DNA of 64,000 bases from Deroplatys truncata (GCA_030765065.1 CM060990.1:5264001-5328000), one strand, 5' to 3'. Shown: positions 1 to 11,736, counted from the first letter of the stretch. Notes: generated by a model from the letters alone, not told the origin. Translations and numbers: made by a program.

Positions 1-163
1 ATATTATGCGGGAAAGTAAATGTCATTAGTCGTGTTTTATTTAGAGCAAGTTGTGATGGTCTGTTTGGGTCAATTAGGGTCAAATTAAATTGTGCCTAAA
101 ATGACCACCACAACGTCCTCCAAGTAAAACACGACTAATGGCATTTACTTTCCCGCATAATAT
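1..163. mobile_element. MITE-like short inverted-repeat element
   Basis: The first about 40 bases and positions about 122-163 are near-perfect reverse complements, both ending in ATATTATGCGGGAAAGTAAA or its complement. About 80 bp of A/T-rich sequence lies between them and there is no coding capacity. This is the structure of a miniature inverted-repeat element or a snap-back hairpin. The left flank lies outside the window, so a target duplication cannot be tested and the superfamily is unknown. Confidence 0.6.
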
Positions 164-2187
164 GAAGCGACTTTTATTCAAGATATTTATTTCTACAACG
201 CTTAGTTTTGGAGATATTGTACAGTTTCAAGTTAAATGGCCCACCCTATATATTAAACGCTGAGTGCTGTAAACAAATTTCAAATGAATTGAAAAGAAAT
301 TGCGGATTTTAGAAATTTCATAGATAGCTATCCTTTAATAAAAGCATGTTTTCATTTCCATACTCTGGCATTAATCTGAAGGAATGAGTCTAGAGCCCAG
401 TGCGCTTTCTGCTTTAAGTAACATTTCGCCACAATTTATCTTTGGACGAATGTGGCTTTCCTCCCTGCACACTAATGAACAGTAGACATTGCACGCCTTG
501 AAAGTTATTGCCACATTCAGTGTGTTCTTCTTGTATACCAACTTGTGGCCTATTATTGCAAAGGACGTGCTTCATACGTTTATCGTTAGCTTTATTGGTT
601 AATGGCATGGACCGTCGCCCAGAACTATATCGTTGGCCACAATTTCGTCTAGTGGAACTGGGCCGCTTTTATTTCCTGTCAACCCGGATCAAATGCACTG
701 TCCTACAACACATAATAGAATGTAGGCATTTGGGGTGTCAGTAGTTGCCTTACTATCCAGATTGGTGTTACTAAATCAATATTTTTACCCTAATCTGTAT
801 TGTAATTTAGACCAGGAGAATTTAAATATCAGATGTGTACAGTAGGCATTCTTTAAATAGAAATAAAGATGGAGGTTGTGCTTTTCTTTTCTTAATTCTT
901 CCCTTTTTGTCGGTGACAATCCGGGGGAGGACCAAATAGCTAATATCAACGACTTGCCGTAAAGGTCGTAAACGACTGGGGAAGAATTCACACAAGAATG
1001 TTGGCTCTGCACACTTTTTGTTGCTATTACTCGACAGTTATACAAGATGAAAATTAAATACTGTCTTCGAACATCAAGGCATAAGACACCATGTTAAATC
1101 GCGCATATATTTGACGAGAAGGAATACTCTATTGTTGTTATGCAAGTAATATTTCCGTGAATAGCGCTTCTGTATGCCCGATTTAAGTCCAGACCGCCTC
1201 CGTCAAACATACCCCACATTTTGTAACTCCAAGCAACGAGCATACGGATTTGCTAGGATGGGTCGTGCTTCAAACTTTGAAACCCCTCGTCTGCTTGACG
1301 CAAGCATTGCAAACGTTACTCATATGCGTATTGTAACATGACTCTAAGCTGTGACACAGCACACAGTACTTACACAGCTAAATCTGCTACTGCTGCACGT
1401 GGTGTTGAGGGAATGGGAGTCGTACTGTCGTCACCGGAGGTGGTACATGGTACCTTATTCAAAGTATAATTGCCTCTGTAACTAATCATAATACCATGAT
1501 ATTAGTGTTCCAAATGTCAGCTCTCTGCTCGTATGCACACTTCATTCTTTCAAGTACAAAAATGACCTCGAAGAAATAGTTTTACTTACTGAGTTGTGTA
1601 AATAACAGATTTATTAGAAACGAACTGACGTTGGTATTTTGTGATTAGTGCCTATGTTTTCCAACTCAATATCAGCCGTTAACAAATGAATCGTAAATAA
1701 AATTACGTTATTCCAAATTTACCTAACTGTTTGCACAAAAGTTATGAATATGCGGCTGTTAACAAAACTATAAACACACTTTACCAGAAACACATCTACT
1801 AGCAATAAATAAATTGGGACAAACGGCGAGTCGTTCGGCGATAGTGCAAGGTCCATAGCCTTCGTTGTGATCCTAATGAAAGATTCTGCGGATTACAGTT
1901 TACCGCAGCGAGTTCCTTTGTATAATAAAAAATTGTATAAAATTAAAAGAATCAGGAAGGGACAATTGGAGGAGAAGGAAATTAAAACATTAACGGATAA
2001 AATTAAAAAAGAAAAAAATCTGTGTAAGAGCCGTTTGTTATGAATGGATAAATATTGGTTACCCAAAGCAGCATAGTATTACAAACTCAAAGAAAGAGAG
2101 ATAAAGGAACACTGAGAAGCCGTGGGCAGACCCATGAATTCGGTATACAGTTTTTCTAGCCCTTGAAGTGAAGAAGAAAAAGCGCCT
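164..2187. other. Intergenic sequence, nothing recognised
   Basis: About 2 kb of A/T-rich sequence with only short open frames that carry no family motif. It could include the missing 5' part of the gypsy element downstream, but no sequence resembling that element's LTR was seen here. Confidence 0.5.
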
Positions 2188-2491
2188 ATGACCTGGACCA
2201 GACGTTTGGTCAATTATAATACACGCTATCGCCATGCAAGCAGGAGAAATAACGTATTTCAGGGACAAAACAGATCCAATTTCTCTACCCATAATTTCAG
2301 AGATTCAAGGCAACAAGGAAGACAGAGAGCACATAAAATATATAAGAATGGAAATGATAAACCAGCGGAATTGTACTTCACTTAGAAGTAATCGATTTCA
2401 GCATAGAGGAAGTATGCAAAACAGGGCAAACTACCACACCAATAATCACAAACACCACAAATACAGGAGCCTGCGCACGCGGAGGACATAA
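2188..2491 (+). pseudogene. Gag-like basic tail (retrotransposon relic)
   Basis: Two overlapping frames (2188-2385 and 2234-2491) encode short proteins rich in Arg, Asn, Gln and Ser just upstream of a recognisable protease piece. The composition resembles the RNA-binding C-terminal tail of a gypsy-type Gag, but I see no CCHC zinc knuckle, so the call rests mostly on position. The switch between frames suggests a frameshift. Confidence 0.35.
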
Positions 2492-2769
2492 CATCGATAA
2501 TGGGAAAGCACGAGCTAGGGGGCGTGGCTCATATACAAATGTCATTGAAAATGAGATAACAGTAATTTCGGTACGCAATGGCAATACTGTATTTACTGAA
2601 AATACTCACCGGAAAACTAAATTACGTATTGCCTGACGTAGATCCTGGTAGTACAGTACCTTCTGCTCTAAGTGGCAAGAATGAAATATCTACACATGTT
2701 AATTGTTACCTTCTTAAAACAAATTTTAGGAATTGTGAAAACCCATAGGAATCACCGTATATTCAAAGT

Positions 2770-2990
2770 TTTATTGCAGGAAGGGAAGTAAATATTGCAA
2801 TAGATTCGGGATCATCAGGCTCTATCTGCTCAAAGAACTGTTATGATCAGCTGTTAAATAAAGGCATAGAACTAATGTCAGCTCCAGTAGGCAACCTTGT
2901 ATGAAGGGTAGCCATAGGTAAAATGATCCAAACTCAGGAGCGGCTGGTGACTCTGAACTTAGGTGGCTCACAAAATTATCCTTGCAATTT
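2770..2990 (+). pseudogene. Retroviral-type aspartic protease, N-terminal part
   Basis: The frame starting at 2770 carries the active-site signature AIDSGSSGSIC (the D-S/T-G aspartic protease motif preceded by a hydrophobic strand), as in protease domains of LTR-retrotransposon Pol proteins. An in-frame TGA sits at 2902-2904, after which the same frame continues in protease-like sequence to about 2990. There it is interrupted by the hAT insertion. The remaining part of the domain resumes after 5750. No start codon is expected, because the domain would normally be processed from a polyprotein. Confidence 0.7.
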
Positions 2991-2999
2991 GAAATATTT

Positions 3000-5743
3000 T
3001 AAGTAATAAATACGGATTAGGTTTCTCACTATAGGCTGATTAATTTACGCAAACACACAAGAAATGGGAATTCACAATATATAACACATGGACATATCAT
3101 AAACAGTGTAGCATATAGCACTCACCTATTTATAGAGAAAATCAGCCCTTCTCTCCTTCCTGCCAACAAACTTATCGATGACCAGCTCATTGAAGTTCTT
3201 GATCTGCATGATGAAATCCCTTTCAACAGAAAGCATGGCCAACGCAGATAACCTCTCCTCAGACATTGTGTTACACAGAAATGTTTTAATCCTTTTCAGA
3301 GTACAGAAGCATCTTTCTGCCTCACATGTTGTCAGGGGGATTGTTAGAATGACAGTAGTTTAACAGTTTCACTAAAAGTGGAACATAAATTATTGTCCCT
3401 GAAAAACTCCATTAGTGGAACAATCCCAGTTATGTTTTTAAATTCTTCAGTAATGGAAAGTTCTGTAATCAGTTTCTTTTCTTCAATAAAATAATATGTC
3501 TGAAGGGCAACTTTAATATGTTCCGGGAACGAAGTGTTATATTCTGAAAATCTGTCAGGCTGAAAGAGAGCTGCTGCTCCCATATGAGCAACAAATCTGA
3601 ACCTGTCTTTCATTTCAGTAATGATTACATCACACACTTCAATGGCCTCTCGTTTATTTCAGTGTGTTCCACAATTTTTCTTTTCTTCGTTACATTCTCA
3701 TCAACTGCAGTGGAACTTATGGTGCTTCTAATTTTGAGAATTTCCACCTCAAAATAATTAAGTCTATCCTGGACCATTACAGGAGTACAGTCGCTCCTCT
3801 GAAGTTGGTTGTAGAAAATATCGACATGGGACATAATTTTATGGAAGAAGGACAACCAAAATATGAAATCTACATCACTTAAAATTCCAATGAAACCAGA
3901 TGCTTGAAAACAGAACTTGAATTAGTGATTCTTTCGCCTCTCCTTATGATTTTCATACATTCTATTAACTCCTCCCTGTATTCGAAAACTGTGTTCACAG
4001 ATCCAGATTGAAAGTTCCATCTCGTTTGCACTGATCTTGGCAGCCGTTTTTTTGCACCACTTCTTCTAAAACTGATGTTCTCTGAGGAGAGTTAGAAAAA
4101 AAGCACAAATTGCTTGAATATTTATGAAGAAAATTCATACACTACTATTCGCTGATGCTGCATTTAACATAATCAAGTTTAACTGATGCGCATGGCAATG
4201 AATGTATTCTGCAGACTTGTACTTCTGTTTTATGATAGATTGAACGCCATTTTTCGACCCAGACATAACATTAGCCCCATCGTATGCTTGAGCAGTCAAT
4301 TTATGTTCACAGCCTAGCAGGTGTCGATCAAGTTCTGGCAATATGCATGCAGCTAAGTTATCTGCTTTGTGCCCTATAGGATTCACAAAACCCCATACCT
4401 TTCCACTGGCTTATGGTTTACCGGATATCTATAGACCATTACCATTTGATACTTGGATGCTACGTCGCTGGTTTCATCTGCTATGACAGATAAAAATGGC
4501 GAGTCTTTTATTTCTTTCGATATCTTCTCATGACAGACTTGAAGCGCATGCATTGCAAAATCTCATTTTGAATCGTTTTGTACGTTTGCTTAAACACTGT
4601 TGCATTTTCCAAATGGTTTTTCAGAACACAGACTAGCTCTGCACTGAAATTTATCAGTGCACGAGAAATACCAGGGTTACTTGAAGTCGCTGACTCATCA
4701 TGTCCTCGAAGAGCCAACTCAAATGCCCCACAAAACCTAATGCAGTTAATAATAATGTTTAAAACATATCTATTTTGAGCCACTTTCTGGTTGTGTTCTT
4801 CAATTGCTCTCCGATATGCACTGTCCATCTGTTTTGCTATATTTACATTGCCAAACATAACAAGACTGACTGTATTTTTCATGTGCAACTTTGACGCTAC
4901 ATGTTTTTGGCGCGGTCATGAAGATGCTGCAAATCATTCATGCCATGCTTTGTCCATGTATCTTCACCACCAAACAAAACGCAAGGAAAGCAAAACAGGG
5001 CGTTTTTAATATCACAACTACACATCCAATCATATTTTTCATATATATCGCTGTTAAAATTCCTGTTAAAACTTCTTGTATTTGTTTGAACTACCTGAGT
5101 GATTTTTAGGTATGGTGTGGGCCTACCAATGTGTTTAATTTCATTCTTTTCCTCCAAGTTTAGCGTTGAAAATGGTTGCGTTAACAGAGACTGAATGGAA
5201 TTCATTGTTTCTCCTTATAGCAGCGTTTACCTGTATTTAGCTAAATAAACTTGATTCATAAATTAAAACCCGATACACGCAACACGGCACAAACCACGTG
5301 GCATACAGGCAGAGATGCTGTTCAATAGATGGAAGACCGGAAGTGAGGTAAATATTTACTGTGAATTCAATAGATGGCTCTGTGTATGGGACGAAACGAA
5401 AAGTGTTGTTCCTGTTGATCATCGTATTCTATGCTCTCTGACTAATAGGTTAACCAACAACATGCAGCTTATGCCCCGCACTTCCCCCACTCACCTCTGC
5501 GCTCCCATGGTTCGTCATTCCCTATACTTCACCATTATACCAATGTGGGTTGCAGCCGGGAGTGCACTACTTGGCACCTGCAAACAATACAACGCTTGCC
5601 AAAGTCCACTCCACGAGATCATGTCAGAATGATAACCGAAATGTATGAATCATATATACTATACGTTATTTACATTAAAGAGAGAGCCAGGATTTTGGTT
5701 GTAACGCAAACGTGCTACCATATTAAGAAGCCGCCCCGGCCCA
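3000..5743 (-). mobile_element. Decayed hAT transposon inserted in the gypsy protease
   Basis: A block with minus-strand hAT transposase relics splits the protease domain of the gypsy element. The right edge reads GAAGCCGCCCCGGCCC, whose complement begins GGGCCGGGGCGGC, a typical hAT terminal sequence. The sequences flanking the block are AAATATTT at 2992-2999 and AAATATTA at 5744-5751, consistent with an 8-bp hAT target duplication with one mismatch. The matching left terminal repeat is not recognisable, so the left edge is approximate. Confidence 0.65.
3130..5205 (-). pseudogene. hAT transposase, ZMYM1/DUF4371-like, fragmented
   Basis: Read on the minus strand from 5205, the pieces occur in family order. 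First is a TTF-type zinc-finger region (5205-4897) with YDWMCSC and FCFPCVLFGG. Next is a segment (4888-4508) with hNqkVaqNR-type and ELALRGHDES motifs. Next is the RNase-H-fold core (4386-4135) with AYDGANVMSG and YIHCHAHQLNL. Then come two diverged middle pieces (3855-3344). Last, near 3350-3180, is the C-terminal dimerisation region with TCEAERCF and NTMSEERLSALAML. Several frameshifts and stops separate the pieces, so no functional protein can be made. These motifs match domesticated and mobile ZMYM1-like hAT proteins. The protein would have bound terminal repeats and cut and pasted the element. Confidence 0.8.
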
Positions 5744-5751
5744 AAATATTA

Positions 5752-5948
5752 AAACTCAAGCATTGATATCTATACAAATAGCAGGTATTACATTAGAAGT
5801 CATGTTTTTAATAGTTCCGAATTTAGTATGCGAAGTTATAATTGGATGTGACGTATTAATAGAGTTCTCTGCTATAGTTGATTTTAAGAAGGACAGACTT
5901 ATATTACATAAAGAAGAAAGGGATATTTACGTGTCTTTTATAAAATGA
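5752..5948 (+). pseudogene. Retroviral-type aspartic protease, C-terminal part
   Basis: The frame ending at 5948 contains VPNLVCEVIIGCDVL, the hydrophobic strand with Ile-Ile-Gly-x-Asp typical of the C-terminal half of retrotransposon aspartic proteases. It resumes immediately after the hAT block, and its N-terminal half lies at 2770-2990. The two halves are separated by about 2.75 kb of inserted DNA. There is no proper ATG, as expected for an internal polyprotein segment. Confidence 0.65.
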
Positions 5949-6281
5949 ATGAAATAAGAAATCGCAGAATATGAAGAAGAATGCTTCATACAAATTGTAA
6001 ATGTTCAAGCAAGCGAGGGAAATAATGTAAGATTATCGGCTCTTAACTTCGACGAACGGAAAACTGGCCTTATTGAGGGGAACCCTCGTACAGAGGAACC
6101 GATGGCAGGAGAAAACATATTGGGGCAGGCAAGAAACAGCTGTGGGACAGAGATAGAATATTGGAAAATGCACGTGGTTTCACTATGACTAATACAATCC
6201 TGATGACCGTGAACAGATAACAATGAAGAAGATACTGGAGGACAATAAGCACGTATTCAATAAAATTCCAGGATGGTGTAC

Positions 6282-6282
<1 letters not shown>

Positions 6283-6314
<32 letters not shown>
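6283..6314. repeat. (AT)n microsatellite
   Basis: A run of alternating T and A of about 32 bp inside the decayed gypsy Pol region, between the protease-RT linker and the RT piece. Confidence 0.9.
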
Positions 6315-6316
<2 letters not shown>

Positions 6317-6560
6317 TTTCACCGTAGAGAACGCATCAACGTTTAGAAGAATATACAATTACCTTCCTATATACCTCAGAAACGAAGCTAAAAAAATTAA
6401 TAGCCAGCATGCTGGTAATTAACATCATTGAGACTAGCAATTCCCAATGTATAAATAGTGTTTGTTGGACGTTAAAGAAAGATAATAGTTTAAGAATCAC
6501 TACAGATGTAAGAAATAGTACTTCTCATCAAGATATCGACCTAATGCCAATCCAGTAGAG
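6317..6560 (+). pseudogene. Reverse transcriptase fragment (gypsy Pol)
   Basis: The + strand frame reads YLRNEAKKLIASML, then VINIIETSNSQC and LRITTDVRN. These align by eye with the start of gypsy RT domains: the loop before the fingers, the 'G-I-I-x-x-S-x-S' stretch, and the 'K-K-D-x-x-x-R' plus 'D-x-R' stretch. The palm with the YxDD motif is absent. Sequence jumps to the integrase tail at about 6590, so an internal deletion removed the catalytic centre, RNase H and most of integrase. Confidence 0.65.
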
Positions 6561-6589
6561 AGAGAGACATAAAAGAAATTTCAAATGTT

Positions 6590-6990
6590 CTACGTGTAGC
6601 ATGTCACAACAGGCAGAGCAGTTGGACTCGTATATAAATATTATTCAAAATCTACTTAATCAATCCGTAAATACAATAACAGGATTTAAAACAATACAAC
6701 TTCACTATGGAAAATTATACAATACTTTCAGCTGTAATGTACCAGAAGCCATTGAGGACCAATCAGCTAAATTGCCACAAGAAGAGGAAACTTTTAAGTT
6801 ACGATTTTGTAAAATCCAAGCAAAGGCCCTAGAAAGAAAACAAAAACATGAAGAAAAAAAAGAGGAATTTGGAAGGTAAAGATAGGAGATCATGTGCTAG
6901 TGAAGAACAAGAGGTTGTCGAATAAACTCCGTAAGGAATGTTGGGGATTGTTCCTTGGTTATCATGGTCCTTAGAGAATAATAAATATAT
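6590..6990 (+). pseudogene. Integrase C-terminal region fragment (gypsy Pol)
   Basis: An open frame at 6601-6879 contains NLLNQSVNTITGFKTIQLHYG, matching the integrase region after the catalytic core ('N-x-S-x-N/H-x-x-T-G-F-x-P-x-x-L-x-x-G'). It is followed in another frame by KIGDHVLVKNKRLS, the GDxV strand of the integrase C-terminal SH3-like/GPY domain. One frameshift near 6875 separates the two. The DDE core itself is missing. Confidence 0.6.
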
Positions 6991-6999
6991 TTGGCATAG

Positions 7000-7771
7000 A
7001 TACATATCAACTAAGAAACAATAAAACGAATAAATTCATTGGAAGATTCCACACAAAATTTTGAAGCCGTACAAAAGTATGCAGTCTGTGGCACAAGAAG
7101 AAACAGAAAAAGAAGATAAATAAAAATAAAAGAATAAAGTATCCGGAACGTAAAAAGGGATAGCATTGTAACTGCAAATGTTGTAATAATGTAGCCTTAC
7201 AAACCACAGAGAAATGAGTATTTAATCACTTAAATAATGCAAGGTACCATGTCTAATATATCTTTACTAAATGTAACCGATGGGTCATTAAAACAGAAGC
7301 GATTATAGATAAATATCATGCAATAGAAGAAAATGCACTGTTATTGAGAAAAACACAGAAATCTGAATAGCAACTGCATTTATAATGTATAATATATCAA
7401 TTGACAGAATTATAAATATGTTTAAGAAAACAAGTGTTAGTATGCCTAACTAAATATTAAATGTGTAGCAAATAGGATATCTAATAGTGGCTGTGTTAGT
7501 AAATAAACAAACTTTACCCTTGAACACTAGATCGTTGACCTTATAGTGTGGAAAGTAAGAGTGGCAAACATATGGCAGGCCAGGTATAAACTACCCTGCT
7601 ACGCCAGTGTTGCGAAAACCAGTACGTGTGACCTAAATAGTGCCAGTGAGAAATAGCAAGTGCTATAATAAGTTTGCTTTTTCTTTCTTTCAGGAGACTT
7701 TAAGAAAGTATTTAAAATTTAAAGGACAAAACAAAATAACACAATTTTAAATACTCTCAAAGGGGGCAATT
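7000..7771 (+). other. Non-coding gypsy 3' region ending in polypurine tract
   Basis: A/T-rich sequence with no coding motif between the integrase tail and the LTR. It ends in a purine run at about 7759-7766 (CAAAGGGGGC context), which has the position and composition of the polypurine tract that primes plus-strand synthesis. Confidence 0.55.
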
Positions 7772-8147
7772 TGAGGCAGTATTTTTATCGCTTAACTGAT
7801 ATCATTTTAATTGTGCAATATAAAAGTAATAGCCTGCCTATAAGCATCAATAATTACTATAACATGATGCAGTAATTTGTATCACAAATTACCTAAATGT
7901 AAAGAATGATTGTAATATGAATATGCATTTTTATGTGACATTGATTTGAGATGTATATTGATTGTAATTATTGTTGAGAAGTAAGTTTATACGGCCTTAC
8001 TGAAACTGACAATAATAGCGTGCAATAATGCAGCGAGGGGGTGAGCTGTTTATCATTATTAGAGACGAGGAAGTTACGTAATGTTGGCGCGTTTTATTAG
8101 CCAATAGCAGTTCAGTTATAATCTTTAGGCATATCGGGGTGTAGGAG

Positions 8148-8155
8148 TATAAAAA
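8148..8155 (+). promoter_or_regulatory. TATA box of the LTR
   Basis: TATAAAAA, followed about 25-30 bp downstream by a purine-pyrimidine boundary where transcription could start, inside the LTR. Confidence 0.5.
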
Positions 8156-8178
8156 GGGCTAGGTTAGAGATAGACCCC

Positions 8179-8270
8179 GTCAGTTCACCGAAAATATTTG
8201 TATGCTACACGTCGCCTTCAGTCCGTCAGTTCATCGAAAATATTTGTACGTTACACGTCGCCTTCAGTCC
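8179..8270 (+). repeat. 46-bp tandem duplication inside the LTR
   Basis: Two adjacent 46-bp copies (8179-8224 and 8225-8270), both beginning GTCAGTTCA and ending CTTCAGTCC, with a few substitutions. They lie just downstream of the LTR TATA box, so the duplication would lie in the transcribed leader. Confidence 0.85.
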
Positions 8271-8425
8271 AGCAGAGTTATGAAAAATCTCAAGTGTTGT
8301 AAAGTTAATTACACAGAAAGTTGAAGTACTCGAATTAAGAATGATCAGTAATGAAGTTATTATAACAGTTTCAGTTTGGCGAGTGTCAAGATCAATGTGT
8401 AAATGTGATAGTGAATGTGTTCGAC

Positions 8426-8431
8426 AATAAA
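8426..8431 (+). terminator. Polyadenylation signal of the LTR
   Basis: AATAAA about 65 bp before the LTR end, the usual position for the R-region polyadenylation signal. Confidence 0.5.
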
Positions 8432-8495
8432 AGTGTAAAACAAAATTCTTTCATCAGTGTTATCTTTGGGTAAATGATTCCTTTCCGTTTACACA

Positions 8496-8969
8496 ACCTG
8501 TATAAAGAGAAGTGCTCGACCAAAAAGATCATAGCTAGCCGGAGGACAGTGAACCAAAAATTAAATAAAATAACAGTAGCATTCTTTTAAACAAACACTA
8601 ATACTGCCGCAAATTGCTAACACCAGATGGAGCTAATAAACCTAACAAAGAATCACGTCACAAAATGGCTTCACCACGTGGAGTAAACACAAATACATAA
8701 ATAACATTAATAATACCGTCGCAAATTGGCTTCCAAAACGTGGGGCTCAACAAATAAATATAACAGAAGTATACCACTTCAAACATGTATATTACAGCTA
8801 TTTTATTATGTTCATTTATTCTATATATATATATATATGTATAAATTGTTAGATGAATATATTTCTTATTTTAGTAACGCAGGAGCTGTGAGAGTAAAAG
8901 CAAGCTGCTTTTCGTAGCAAACAAAGTCATAAAGTGGAAAGCTAAGGGCGGCTAACAACAAGGTGTAAC

Positions 8970-8970
<1 letters not shown>
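8496..8970. other. LTR-flanking sequence with degenerate short repeats
   Basis: Three loosely similar pieces, with cores near 8618, 8664 and 8728, contain variants of an AAATTGGCTT...ACGTGG core. They faintly resemble gypsy primer-binding-site regions (TGGC...CACGTGGGG). A (TA)n run lies at 8822-8839. No gene is seen. Confidence 0.3.

Positions 8971-9020
<50 letters not shown>
8971..9020. repeat. (GA)n microsatellite
   Basis: About 50 bp of GA dinucleotides with two AAG interruptions at the 3' side. Open frames over it are low-complexity and not genes. Confidence 0.95.
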
Positions 9021-11187
9021 GAGCAATAACTTAAAAAACTAAGAAGGTTAGCATCACTCGATGGAAAAATACTGGTGTAACGTCCAAAAGGTTTGTAGAT
9101 AGTCACGTGGCTGCAAAAAGCCAATCAAAATCAAACTAAGGGTGTTCTGCTAGAGTAGGCTTGGCCAACCAGAAACTAGGAAGATTAAATTTGAAGTTTT
9201 AAGCTGCGGACGCTAAGAAGTAGCATAATCAAGTAGTTCAGTTCAGTGGTTATAGCTTGGAGTGTGCAGATGTGAGAATTTAGTGCTGTTCGAAAAAGAT
9301 AACTTTTGACCTTTAAAAATGTAGTTAGGAACATCTCACAACGCCGTACTTAGATACGTCAGTAATTGTTATTTGATATGTATATATATATATTAAACTG
9401 CTGTGAAGAAGTAATAAAGAAGTAAGAATTTACAACTGTAATTGGTGTAAAGTGTGTAAAATTATTCTGCAGCCGTACCACTCCTATTTAGATATGCTTG
9501 CTCTATCAAACATCACTGATGCAGCCCAGGCATAAATAAAAATAAAAATCATAATTAAAAAATAAATAAAAAAGTATTACACATATATTACACATTAACA
9601 CACACACACACACACACATGACACCCGACGCGAAACCAACCCGTGATAAAAAAAGTAAAACAAGCTCTAAAATAATGACACTTTGGCACCTACAATAAGA
9701 AACAAGATGTGTAGGTATTTTTAATAAAACACAACTAATTTGCTTCCAGATATAAATTAGTAGGTGTAGCGTTTTATATTTACAATTTATACGAGAAATC
9801 GGTATGTTATTAATATTATTCTAGAAAAACGTTAAAAATCCTAAGACTACAATTCTAACTTCTGTCCTTTCATCTGTGTTATCAAATCGTCTGTATAGTG
9901 GTGTCTTATTACAAAACATAAAATTATCACCGTATAATGAAACAATTTCCACATTTATAAAAGAAGAAAGCCATTGGAATAATGACGTGATATAACACTG
10001 CACTGTGTCGCTACTTGGTGCTTACTTTTGTCTTCGGACGCAGTCACCCTAAAAGGCACTTCAAATATACTTGGCAGTAACACGCCCTGTCAGATTAAGC
10101 TTTAGTTGAATACAACATGTCTTAAAATGTTGCATGATCACGAACATCGCAATATTAAATATTATGAAACAAAGTATTGTTCTTCCAGGTTGCCTCCAAC
10201 TGTTTGTTCACACCATGTCAGGAAAACAAGCAAATGCATATCTATTGCTCGACTCTCTTACATTTTCGTTGGTAGAGACACTATTGTTTTTGTTTTTCAG
10301 TCGATAATACTTGTCACTGTAAAAAGTAACTCATGACTTTGTAGGAACACTTGTTACATGCCTATACTTCCTCATTTACAGTGGTGGTGTTTACTTCAGT
10401 CATTGCAGACCCCATTACCTATGGCAAGCGTAGCGGCTCCTGCTTCAGCGGTGCTATGTTGCCAAATATTGCATAGAAAATAATTTACTCTTAACGAAAT
10501 TCCTGGATGTAAGCCACATATTACTAAGTATTCTTACATTCTACAGTTTAAATACGGACATGTCTACCCATTCTGTGCTGCATATATAGCATACGGTTTG
10601 TCATTTCGCATTAATTTACGATTATTCGTATTTATTATACCCTATAAAGTATATTCTAATAGCTTCGTGTCATTTAATTGCAATTTACACAAATAAGCTT
10701 TCATATTAAGAAAATCACAAAATACGCACCACTTATCTCTTCCATGCGAAACTGTCAGCTTGCGTTATATTTCAAAGAAGAAAGCAAAGGAAGAAGTGAA
10801 GAAACATTAGTATGTGAATTCCGTACCTTCACGCACGCAATTAGTGCAACACTAAACACGCACCTAGCAGCCAACACGGCGCAATTTCTGCCTGTAAACC
10901 GCCGGGATTGTATAACTTGCCAATGCAACGAACGAGAGGTACAGGACAGCGGGCATGTTCAGATGTTGAGTCTCCTGAACGTCATCATAAAGGAACAAAA
11001 TACGTTCCTTTTATCATCCTTAGAAACGGAATACAGCTATGATGCGGTGTGGGTCCTGGGGGTGCAGTGATTAGCACCACAGATTATCAGGTGGAGGGTA
11101 GATAGACTTTGATGCACCCTAAATGTATTCAGCACGTTCCTAATCGTCTGTAACAAATTTGTTGGCGCTTATAAGTGTTGTTTTATT
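9021..11187. other. Intergenic sequence, nothing recognised
   Basis: A/T-rich sequence. It contains a (CA)n run at about 9599-9618. The longest frame (10678-11070, 130 codons, no upstream promoter or family motif) has no features that persuade me it is a gene. Confidence 0.5.
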
Positions 11188-11736
11188 TTACTATTAATGC
11201 CGAGCGGAATGGCCCAGGCAGTAACGTCTATGGTCCGCATTCGGGAGCTCGTGGGTTGGATTCCCGTCACCCATCTTCCTGACCCATGGGTGTTTTTGGG
11301 GCTTTCCCCGGGTCGCCAGGCGAATGCTTTAAACGATCATTACATCCCCTGAATTTCCTGTCCCTCCATTTCGTCCCATTAATCATTTCATTCATCCTTC
11401 ACCCCGTTTGGTCTGTTTCAGGGTTGGAAATGTCGGCGATGGACCTTCGGTGCAGCGTGACAGGGGAAAAGGATGCTCTCTGTGAACCTCCTCCGTCCCT
11501 CGGCCTCAGCCGGGGTATAGGGACAGCGTTAGACCCCATGTGGGGCGGGTCCCAGGTCTGCCTGTCCGTCTGCCGGAGAGTTTATATCTGGAAACTTAAG
11601 GGACTTTGTCTTTTGCTGTGCCGTCACTCTTTCACTTTATCCCTTCCTCCCGGGGACGTATGGTACAATGCTCGGACTCCCTGGATCAGTGCCACATCCC
11701 CCCCGCTTCTCATTCCATTCCATTACTTTTAATGCC
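11188..11736 (+). mobile_element. Long GC-rich tRNA-headed SINE with target duplication
   Basis: The element proper (11202-11722) starts with a tRNA-like head. A-box-like sequence lies near 11202-11220 and a B-box-like GGGTTGGATTCC near 11254-11265. A strikingly GC-rich body follows, and the tail is short CATTC repeats at 11710-11722. It is bounded by 14-bp direct repeats, TTACTATTAATGCC at 11188-11201 and TTACTTTTAATGCC at 11723-11736 (one mismatch), which are target duplications from LINE-type insertion. Open frames over it are incidental. The family name is not assigned; the GC-rich body differs from the surrounding A/T-rich DNA. Confidence 0.75.

Larger units (their letters stand above)
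2188..8495 (+). mobile_element. Decayed Ty3/gypsy-like LTR retrotransposon
   Basis: In the + direction the fragments lie in the canonical order gag-like basic tail, aspartic protease, reverse transcriptase, integrase C-terminus, polypurine tract and 3' LTR. This order is typical of Ty3/gypsy elements. The copy is dead: stops and frameshifts occur throughout, RNase H and most of integrase are missing between the RT and integrase pieces, a hAT transposon interrupts the protease, and no 5' LTR is visible. The 5' boundary given is the first recognisable gag-like piece, not a true end. Confidence 0.75.
7772..8495 (+). repeat. 3' LTR of the gypsy relic
   Basis: The segment begins TG at 7772, directly after the polypurine tract, and ends CA at 8495. 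It contains a TATA box at 8148-8155 and an AATAAA signal at 8426-8431, the expected internal order of an LTR. No second copy lies in the window, so the ends are inferred from TG/CA and the polypurine tract rather than by comparison. Confidence 0.6.

Noticed and set aside
8496..8750. Primer-binding site of a second LTR element
   Set aside because: Three degenerate TGGC...ACGTGG-like pieces are suggestive but do not lie directly at the LTR end, and no second LTR is visible.
10678..11070. 130-codon open frame as a host gene
   Set aside because: No domain motif, no clear promoter, and no neighbour supporting it. It starts at a position without obvious translation context.
11286..11732. 148-codon open frame as a gene
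   Set aside because: It lies inside the GC-rich SINE and ends in its CATTC tail; GC-rich DNA readily gives long open frames.
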